DNA of 13,193 bases from NCBI GenBank assembly GCA_002349525.1, contig DEDL01000001.1:11666-24858 (forward strand), written 5' to 3'. Below are positions 7,782 to 13,193 of the stretch, piece by piece; position 1 is the first letter of the stretch, and every line of letters begins with the position of its first letter. This DNA is from Lachnoclostridium sp. UBA2905. GTDB lineage: Bacteria > Bacillota > Clostridia > Lachnospirales > Lachnospiraceae. Under the pieces are notes generated by a model. It was not told the DNA's origin. It did not search any database and saw only the letters and a list, made by a program, of their open reading frames with translations. The translations under genes were made by a program, and so were the position numbers.

Positions 7782-7820
7782 CAGGCAGGCCTTGCCTACC
7801 TGATGCGGTATGCCCGTCAG
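7782..7820 (-). promoter_or_regulatory. Structured nadE leader with two overlapping hairpins
   Basis: The nadE transcript is predicted to begin near 7824, giving a leader of about 135 nt. Its 5' part folds as CTGACGG-GCATA-CCG-CA-TCAG (7820-7800), then CAGGTAGGC-AAG-GCCTGCCTG (7802-7782). The second has 9 pairs, one being G-U only in the minus-strand RNA. The two share three bases, so they cannot both form fully. I do not recognise a known riboswitch family, and no U-tract follows the second hairpin. Confidence 0.45.
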
Positions 7821-7830
7821 TTTCGGTGAC

Positions 7831-7859
7831 ATTATAACACAATTAAATATAAAAAACCA
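7831..7859 (-). promoter_or_regulatory. Probable nadE promoter (extended -10)
   Basis: The minus strand carries TGTTATAAT (7839-7831), an extended -10 with perfect TATAAT. The -35 at 17 bp is weak (TGGTTT) and overlaps the U-tract of the upstream terminator. Confidence 0.6.
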
Positions 7860-7895
7860 CCTGACAGATATTCTTTTGACTATATCTATCAGGTG
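7851..7895 (-). terminator. Rho-independent terminator of the Fn3-GH95 unit
   Basis: Arms 7895-7882 and 7871-7858 form a 14-bp stem (CACCTGATAGATAT with ATATCTGTCAGGTG) and a 10-nt loop, followed by TTTTTT at 7856-7851 on the minus strand. The single imperfect position is a G-U pair in minus-strand RNA but a C-A clash on the plus strand. This fits selection for function in the minus direction. The T-run touches the nadE promoter. Confidence 0.85.
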
Positions 7896-7917
7896 ATTCT
7901 ATTTGTACCGTAATTAT

Positions 7918-7998
7918 GACTATCGATATTCAATATACTTTATTGTAGTTATGGTCTTAATTGCAATATACTATATTGCAATTAAGACTATCGATATT
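7918..7998. repeat. 35-bp perfect palindrome with 13-bp direct repeats
   Basis: GTCTTAATTGCAATATA (7954-7970) and its exact reverse complement (7972-7988) flank a single base, making a 35-bp palindrome. The 13-mer GACTATCGATATT occurs at 7918-7930 and again at 7986-7998, the second copy overlapping the palindrome end. CAATATACTTTATTG (7931-7945) is a near copy of the palindrome centre. The region lies in the 3' untranslated part of the GH95 transcript. Possible explanations are an RNA-protecting hairpin, a protein-binding site or the remnant of a small palindromic element. Confidence 0.8.
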
Positions 7999-8040
7999 TT
8001 TTATGTTGTATCATCATTAGGTGACTTTGACACATACTAT

Positions 8041-8105
8041 CCTATGCTTTGTTTCTATGCCTTGTTCCTATGCTTTGTTTCTATGCCTTGTTCCTATGCT
8101 TTGTT
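8041..8105. repeat. Five tandem 13-bp repeats (two 26-bp units plus a half)
   Basis: Successive 13-mers alternate CCTATGCTTTGTT, TCTATGCCTTGTT, CCTATGCTTTGTT, TCTATGCCTTGTT, CCTATGCTTTGTT. The two 26-bp units are identical. They lie about 40 bp beyond the GH95 stop, inside its 3' untranslated region. A hydrophobic plus-strand reading frame over them lacks a ribosome site and looks accidental. Confidence 0.9.
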
Positions 8106-8144
8106 CCTAATCATAACTACAACTGCCGATTGTATATCCTGACA

Positions 8145-11100
8145 TCATTTCACAACTACAGGCTCTGTGTATGGTGCATTAGTTGTCTTATCCCATACAT
8201 AAAGCTTAGCATTAAGACTTCCCTTAATCCATTTTAAAGGAACCATAACCTTACCAAATTCATTGGCACCAAGTGTGATGTCCTTCTCACTGAGTGTAAC
8301 AAACATTCCGTTTGCATCCTCAGCTGCAAGTATTACTGACAGATTCTTTGGACTGCCATCGTTAGTAATACCACATACAACATTGTCGTCAGCCTTTCCG
8401 GTTACCATGCCAAATGTTTCTGCACCGGCAGCTATATGCAACATAAGCTCATTAGACTTAACTGAGTTAGCTGCTGTAGCGTATACCTTAATTGTTTTTC
8501 CTTTAAGAGAATCAGGCACTACAAATGTACCATTTGATATTCCTACGCCTGCAATTGGAGCATCATTTGCTGCATCAACGACTGCCCATGTGACATTATC
8601 AAGAATTGTTCTGTCAAATGTGCTTGTTGCAGTAAAGTTAACTGTTGAACCTGATGCAACTGATTTTGTTAAATCAGCATCTGCTTTAACAGTTACTCTC
8701 TGATCTGAATTAGTAAGTATGAAATCAACCTTTACAGGAACATTTTTAGTAAGTGTAACCTCCACATATGGGAATCCATCTTCATCTGTTGAGATATTCT
8801 GCTTAACTCCTGCTATGTATGCATCGCTCCATGCCTGTCCACATCTTACTTTAACAACATTATTATCTTCATCAGAATTAAGTGTTACGGAAGCAGTCCA
8901 GTTGTTTATATCCCATACAATATCACACTGTGTATTACATCTCGCTCTGAGTCCTGTAATGCTTCCCTTGTCAGCTGACTCCATAAGTGTAGGAAGAATC
9001 TCAACTACACCTGTATTTGAATATAAAAGTGCTTCATTCATTGCACCCATAATACCAAATGCTGAGTCTGTACAGTATGTTGAATTATGATTATCATTAT
9101 GTGATGTCATCATTGAACTGTACTGATAATTACTTGTAAGAAGATAATTGAGCACCTTCTCAAATCCTTCTGCATTCTTAATTCTCGCCTCAACAAGGGC
9201 TTTATGAGTTGGTCCATGTGATTCTCCGGCTTCTTTTCCACCGTATGCCTTGGAACGCTCATCCATAGCCTTTACAACTCCGACTCTGATGTCCTCATTT
9301 GTCTGAGATTCATAGCCTGGCCATGCAACATATGCGTGACTTACATGTCTGTGATAATGATTATCCTCTAATCTTGGTGTTGCCCATTCCTTAAGAGCAC
9401 CTGTGTTATCATCATAAAGATACTCAGGAATCTTTGTTTCAAAATCAGCCCATTTTGCAAGCTGGCCTGCTTTATCAGCTGGGTTTACCTTGTCAATAAT
9501 TGCTCTTGCCATAAATAATGTATCTCTTGATGCAGCTATATCCATTGTTGTGTTATAAGCAAGTGCATATTTTGAGTTATCTCCCTCTCCCTTAGGTGTA
9601 TTCTCAGGTGAATAACCAGGAGTGTAAATGTACTTGCAGTTGGTATCTCCTGCCGCAATAGCATCATTTATAGTAGTTCCATCATCAGCATGCTCAACGC
9701 CTGCCCCATCAGTATAATATCTGTCGTCAACGTACTGAAGCCAGAAATTCATTGTTTTCTTAAGCATAGGATATAATATATCTTTTTCCAGATCCATATA
9801 TCCTGTACTCTTAATTCTCTCAACATCTGCATCAGTAAGATCAAGTACTTCCCTGTCTCTGTCAACATCAACATCTTTTCCTACTTTAATCTGTCTGTTG
9901 CCGTAGCACTGCCAGTATTCAAACATTGGAATGATAAGCCAGTCTGTAATACCATTTACATATATATGAGGATAACCCTCCAAGAAATGGAAGCTTCCTG
10001 CCTCGCCTGTTCCATCTACACGTGGTGGTGCTTTAATAGCATCTGTCATTCCATAAATATTAGCAGCATCGTCATCCCAGTCTGCAACCATTCTAATAAT
10101 GAAATTAACATATCCGTCACTTGCTCCTGACATATTACCAGTATTCATACCTGAAACCTGAAGGTTAGTATTAGCATCCAGAGTAAAGTCTCCACTCCAG
10201 TCAGGATTCCATGCACCATTCCATATAGCACCAAGTCTTGTTGAGCCATATCCACTTGCACATATAAGACCAAATCTTCCGTTATTATAAATTCTTTCAA
10301 GAAATGCCTTGTTGATAACGTCCTTGTCATCATTCTGTTTTGCAATAAGTTCTGTGTTTGTAAGGCTTCTGTCAGCCTTTTCTTCATCTGTAGAACAAAT
10401 ATCTATCTTAACATTTTTAAACATTCCACCATGAATATCAACATGTGGTTTTAAAATTGCCTGATAGCTTTCCTCATTACTCTTTGTCTGATATTTGCTT
10501 ACTACACTGTCAATATCACTTACAAGTCTGTCATAAAGATTGTTCTTAACATCATTTATATCATTGCATCCACTGTCAATTCTGTCTACTTTTGTAATAA
10601 GCATTACATATTTAGTTCCTGTTACATTAAACTTAGGATCATTGGCATTCTTAATTGTTCCACCGCCAAAACTTGATGGCACCTTAACGTCTCTTGTGTC
10701 TGCCCTATAATCAACATTTCCATCTGTAACAATACGTGTTGCTGAACTCCAGCCACCACGCGAGAACTTTGTTTCTTCAGGATTTTTACTTCCTTTTCTG
10801 TTCTGTATAGCATATTTTGCAACCATACCAAATGCATAGCCCTGATCATCACTTGTAACAACATTATCAGATGTTGGTCTGTAATAGGTTGTTCCCTGAT
10901 TTCTCATCTCAACCATATTATCAAGCTCGATTGTAATATCAAGGTCCTTTCCTTCAGGAGCCTCTATATATGTAACTATTACATCATCGCTTCTTGAAGC
11001 AAATGAACGGCGGTTCCATTCATTGCCATCCGCATCCTTCCACTGAACACCAACTTCACCTGTCTCATAATTAGTATATCTGTTATATACATCAGAATTC

Positions 11101-11627
11101 TCAGATGTATAATCATTATTTACAATTCTGTACTGTGCAGCCGGCTGATACTTACGTGGCCAGGTTGTTCCCCATCCGGTTCCGTATTTCTCCTGGGCAT
11201 ATCTTTCAACTTCCTTAATCCATGGGAAATTATTACGCTCTATTGCTCCAAGTCTCTGCTCATCAAGAATTCCATTAATAACTGGTGTTTCATATATATC
11301 TCCACCATCAGTTACGATCTTGGTATTGTTAAATATAAATACATCTTCCTTTGGGTCACAGCTTTCGATAAAGCCTATCTCTCCATTTGCTGTTACAGAG
11401 CCATCTCTCCAATTATCATTGGCTGTAGCTCTCTCCACAGTTTTGTATGTATTCTCATTAAAACCTGTACTACTGCCAATTCCGTATTTCCATGTTGTAT
11501 CGTTCACTTCGTAGCCTCCTGCCTGTACATTAATTGCATCAGCATTAACAACACCACCTGTACCTGATGATACAGTAGATACTGATAACGCAAGCAGACA
11601 GGCAATTCCCTTTTTCATTAATCTCAT
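8145..11627 (-). CDS. Secreted GH95-like glycoside hydrolase (alpha-L-fucosidase family)
   Basis: The protein has 1160 residues. The ATG at 11627 has AAAGAGG 9 nt upstream. Residues 1-29 form a signal peptide (charged start, hydrophobic core, VNA cleavage motif), so it is exported; no LPXTG or membrane anchor is seen. An N-terminal GH95-type region (about 60-380, with WRDGSVTANGEIGF near 75) precedes an (alpha/alpha)6-barrel-like part. GH95 landmarks are NPDWSGDFTLDANTN near 475-488, YSPEN with E675 as likely acid, TTMD at 696, HRHVSHAY near 762, and CTDSAFG with D854 as likely base. These are followed by VVEILPTL and ITGLRAR. An Ig-like domain (about 979-1065) and a beta-rich tail ending in YVWDKTTNAP complete it. 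GH95 enzymes mostly remove alpha-1,2-fucose; some act on L-galactose. D484 replaces an Asn I expect in this family, so activity or specificity is uncertain. It follows the Fn3 gene by 49 bp, probably in one operon. Confidence 0.85.
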   Translation of the reverse strand: MRLMKKGIACLLALSVSTVSSGTGGVVNADAINVQAGGYEVNDTTWKYGIGSSTGFNENTYKTVERATANDNWRDGSVTANGEIGFIESCDPKEDVFIFNNTKIVTDGGDIYETPVINGILDEQRLGAIERNNFPWIKEVERYAQEKYGTGWGTTWPRKYQPAAQYRIVNNDYTSENSDVYNRYTNYETGEVGVQWKDADGNEWNRRSFASRSDDVIVTYIEAPEGKDLDITIELDNMVEMRNQGTTYYRPTSDNVVTSDDQGYAFGMVAKYAIQNRKGSKNPEETKFSRGGWSSATRIVTDGNVDYRADTRDVKVPSSFGGGTIKNANDPKFNVTGTKYVMLITKVDRIDSGCNDINDVKNNLYDRLVSDIDSVVSKYQTKSNEESYQAILKPHVDIHGGMFKNVKIDICSTDEEKADRSLTNTELIAKQNDDKDVINKAFLERIYNNGRFGLICASGYGSTRLGAIWNGAWNPDWSGDFTLDANTNLQVSGMNTGNMSGASDGYVNFIIRMVADWDDDAANIYGMTDAIKAPPRVDGTGEAGSFHFLEGYPHIYVNGITDWLIIPMFEYWQCYGNRQIKVGKDVDVDRDREVLDLTDADVERIKSTGYMDLEKDILYPMLKKTMNFWLQYVDDRYYTDGAGVEHADDGTTINDAIAAGDTNCKYIYTPGYSPENTPKGEGDNSKYALAYNTTMDIAASRDTLFMARAIIDKVNPADKAGQLAKWADFETKIPEYLYDDNTGALKEWATPRLEDNHYHRHVSHAYVAWPGYESQTNEDIRVGVVKAMDERSKAYGGKEAGESHGPTHKALVEARIKNAEGFEKVLNYLLTSNYQYSSMMTSHNDNHNSTYCTDSAFGIMGAMNEALLYSNTGVVEILPTLMESADKGSITGLRARCNTQCDIVWDINNWTASVTLNSDEDNNVVKVRCGQAWSDAYIAGVKQNISTDEDGFPYVEVTLTKNVPVKVDFILTNSDQRVTVKADADLTKSVASGSTVNFTATSTFDRTILDNVTWAVVDAANDAPIAGVGISNGTFVVPDSLKGKTIKVYATAANSVKSNELMLHIAAGAETFGMVTGKADDNVVCGITNDGSPKNLSVILAAEDANGMFVTLSEKDITLGANEFGKVMVPLKWIKGSLNAKLYVWDKTTNAPYTEPVVVK

Positions 11628-11676
11628 ATATAAATACCTCTTTCAAGATCTCTTATGTTATATTGTGTATTTCATA

Positions 11677-12627
11677 TTATTTTACTTTAACAGTCTTAAC
11701 TGCTGATGATTTTCCAATGACTGTCTTCTTGCCATTCTTATTAAATGCTGCAACCTTGAAATAATACTTCCTTCCTTTTTTAACCTTTTTAATTGCAGCC
11801 TTTACTGTTTTATTTTTCTTAATTGTTGCTACAGCCTTATATTTGCCCTTTTTCTTCTTAGACATATATACCTTATAACCCTTAGCATTCTTATCCTTCT
11901 TCCAGCTAAGAATTACCTTGCCACCCTTGGAAACCGCTTTAACAACAGGCGCTTTCATGAGTGTTACCTTCGCTTCTGCGCTCATCTGGCTGCTTCCTGA
12001 TACAGCAATTTTATAAACATAGCTTTTTCCTGCTTTAACCTTTTTATCTTTGTAGCTTGTGCTTTTTGAACTTCCAATCTTATCAAATGCTGCGCCAGAC
12101 TTTAATGCACGGTAAATATCATATGAAGATGCACCACTTACGGCATCCCATGTAATCTTTACTCCTGCTTTTGCAGTCTGAACAGCTTTAACCTTTGCAG
12201 GTGCCTGTGATATAGCGCCTGGTGTTACTACTGTTGTAGATCCACCATTTCCATCAAATGAAAATTTCTTAGTAATCTTATTGCCTGTATATCCAAGTAC
12301 AAGTGTATATTCTCCGGCATTCGCACCACCTTTAACCTTAAAGTTAAATGATGTGGTCTGACTTCCCTTTACCTGACCAAGATATGCTATACTTGCTGCT
12401 GATGCATTCCAGTCAGCATTGCCATCCCATCCCGGAAGATAACATACTACTGATACATCCTTTCCATTCATAGCAGGATCTGTTGATGTTACTGTTACTG
12501 TTGCCTGTGACTTGTCAGTTGTGATATTCACCTGCGAAGCATCGGCACTTACTGTAGCTGTATATAAGAACATCATACAAAAGGCTGTTATCGCAGTCAA
12601 AACACATGACATAAACTTTTTACCCAT
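11677..12627 (-). CDS. Secreted protein with two fibronectin type III domains, Lys-rich C-terminus
   Basis: The protein has 316 residues; its ATG has AGGGG 9 nt upstream. Residues 1-28 form a signal peptide (MGKK start, VSA cleavage). Residues about 30-122 form a beta-sandwich-like domain (STDPAMNGKDVSVVCYLPGW, then GEYTLVLGYTG), with a short Gly/Thr linker after it. Two Fn3 domains follow, about 140-222 (VKITWDAVSGASSYDIYR) and 225-316 (VILSWKKDKNAKGYKVY). The last domain is strongly basic: 32 of the final 93 residues are Lys, including KKKKGK. Such Lys-rich Fn3 tails are common in surface proteins of Lachnospiraceae. Electrostatic attachment to the anionic wall is a reasonable inference, as no sortase signal or membrane anchor is present. 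No catalytic motif is visible. It is the first gene of a unit with the GH95-like enzyme, so it may help bind substrate or hold the enzyme at the surface. Confidence 0.85.
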   Translation of the reverse strand: MGKKFMSCVLTAITAFCMMFLYTATVSADASQVNITTDKSQATVTVTSTDPAMNGKDVSVVCYLPGWDGNADWNASAASIAYLGQVKGSQTTSFNFKVKGGANAGEYTLVLGYTGNKITKKFSFDGNGGSTTVVTPGAISQAPAKVKAVQTAKAGVKITWDAVSGASSYDIYRALKSGAAFDKIGSSKSTSYKDKKVKAGKSYVYKIAVSGSSQMSAEAKVTLMKAPVVKAVSKGGKVILSWKKDKNAKGYKVYMSKKKKGKYKAVATIKKNKTVKAAIKKVKKGRKYYFKVAAFNKNGKKTVIGKSSAVKTVKVK

Positions 12628-12673
12628 TTTACTTTTCCCCTTTCATTGTAGGTATTTATACTCCCATAACATA

Positions 12674-12702
12674 ATTTTAATGTCAATAAAAATTTGTGTC
12701 AA
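12674..12702 (-). promoter_or_regulatory. Promoter of the Fn3-GH95 unit
   Basis: On the minus strand a perfect TTGACA (12702-12697) and TAAAAT (12679-12674) are 17 bp apart. A second TTGACA at 12686-12681 lies in the spacer and could serve an alternative start further down, with poor -10 candidates. The main start near 12667 gives a leader of about 40 nt. Confidence 0.75.
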
Positions 12703-12755
12703 CAATAATAGTATGAACTATTGTGATTATTTTTTGATGCATTACCTGTTCATAC

Positions 12756-12785
12756 AAAAAACGACCGTGGTCTAAACCACGGCCG
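12756..12785 (-). terminator. Rho-independent terminator of the right-edge gene
   Basis: On the minus strand CGGCCGTGGT-TTAG-ACCACGGTCG forms a 10-bp stem with a 4-nt loop (12785-12762), followed by TTTTTT (12761-12756). One pair is G-U only in minus-strand RNA. It lies about 115 nt beyond the stop of the exported-protein gene and separates it from the Fn3 promoter. Confidence 0.9.
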
Positions 12786-12898
12786 CTAATTCATCCAAAT
12801 AAGTTAAATATTGATTTCAGAATAACAATTACTCTGTTACTTTTTTGTTATCTTTTTAACTTAAATACTTTTTACAGTAAGACTGTCCTAAATCCATC

Positions 12899-13193
12899 TT
12901 ATGGAGCTTCTGTTGGCTCTACGGTTGGAGCTTCATATTTTGAGTTAGAGAATACTACAGATGTAATTGTAACAGAAGCAGGTGCTTTATCAAGCGAATC
13001 TTTATCATTGTTAAAGAAAAGAATCCTGTTAACATAGTATGAGTTTGTCTCTGACTTTCCAGCAATAGTTGCTGTGAACTTGCCTTCTGTTGCACCAGCA
13101 AATACTCCGCCCCAGTTAAGAACGTCTTCTTTGTCCTTGTCACCTTCTGGTCTCCAAAGGCCACATCCGAATCCTCCTCCTACGTTAGTTGCA
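12899..13193 (-). CDS. C-terminal fragment of a probable exported protein
   Basis: An open frame enters at the right edge and ends in TAA (12901-12899), giving 97 residues. The fragment has Gly-rich and aromatic beta-type stretches (NVGGGFGCGLWRPEG, LNWGGVFAGATEGKFTATIAG, SYYVNRILFFNND). It ends in a Pro/Thr/Glu tail, APTVEPTEAP, like a linker or secreted-protein terminus. The alternating hydrophobic pattern suggests a beta-sandwich such as a carbohydrate-binding module, but I do not recognise a family. It has no membrane or sortase anchor at its end. A good terminator follows. The Thr/Ser/Asn-rich composition and the adjacent exported genes suggest export, but the N-terminus is missing. Confidence 0.65.
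   Translation of the reverse strand, partial: ATNVGGGFGCGLWRPEGDKDKEDVLNWGGVFAGATEGKFTATIAGKSETNSYYVNRILFFNNDKDSLDKAPASVTITSVVFSNSKYEAPTVEPTEAP

Noticed and set aside
8041..8105. Tandem repeats as a CRISPR array
   Set aside because: The repeats are only 13 bp and directly adjacent, without unique spacers, and no cas genes are in the window.
7903..8142. Hydrophobic 79-residue plus-strand reading frame over the repeats
   Set aside because: It begins with TTG, has no ribosome-binding site, and most of its C-terminal half is the translation of the 13-bp tandem repeat. A neighbouring frame at 8049-8237 is also open for the same reason.
8263..9090. Long plus-strand frames opposite the GH95 gene (146 and 123 residues)
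   Set aside because: They lie antisense to a well-supported gene and have no recognisable domain or good start site. They follow from the codon usage of the minus-strand gene.
12955..13164. 69-residue minus-strand frame at the right edge
   Set aside because: It is a shifted frame of the exported-protein fragment ending at 12899. The composition of the other frame and its position before the terminator make that one the real gene.

Overview
This is an AT-rich window with strong Shine-Dalgarno sites, sigma-A-type promoters and Rho-independent terminators. It carries a huge acyl-CoA dehydratase activase-type protein, a Lys-rich secreted fibronectin III protein and a secreted GH95-like glycosidase. 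Together these suggest an anaerobic Firmicute, most likely a gut or rumen member of the Lachnospiraceae. I cannot name a genus from the sequence.

Left part (1-5470). A minus-strand gene runs off the left edge. It resembles the glutaminase domain of amidophosphoribosyltransferase (PurF) but starts Met-Gly-Gly instead of Met-Cys-Gly, so the catalytic cysteine is absent. Next is a small minus-strand LysM protein with no signal peptide and a second, degenerate LysM-like half. Divergent from it, under its own promoter, is a 1409-residue plus-strand protein. It fuses two BcrAD/BadFG-type ATPase modules, each with the two cluster-binding cysteines, to DUF2229 and dehydratase-like parts. It ends at a large branched hairpin that can terminate transcription from both sides.

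Middle part (5500-7860). Two minus-strand genes follow: tRNA-Leu(CAG) with an excellent promoter, and glutamine-dependent NAD+ synthetase (nadE). nadE has an apparent extended -10 promoter and a leader of about 135 nt holding two hairpins that share bases.

Right part (7850-13193). A minus-strand two-gene unit encodes a secreted two-Fn3 protein followed 49 bp later by a 1160-residue secreted GH95-like (alpha-L-fucosidase family) protein. Its 3' untranslated region of about 250 nt is unusually structured. It holds five copies of a 13-bp tandem repeat, a perfect 35-bp palindrome with near-identical 13-bp direct repeats around it, and a terminator whose U-tract abuts the nadE promoter. At the right edge lies the C-terminal end of another probable exported protein with its own terminator.

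The housekeeping genes (NAD synthesis, tRNA) and the exported carbohydrate-related genes look like separate transcription units. I do not see phage, insertion sequences, CRISPR arrays or a clear new multi-gene system. The best leads are the cysteine-less PurF paralogue, the fused activase/dehydratase, a substituted position in the GH95 active-site motif, the structured 3' UTR and the nadE leader.
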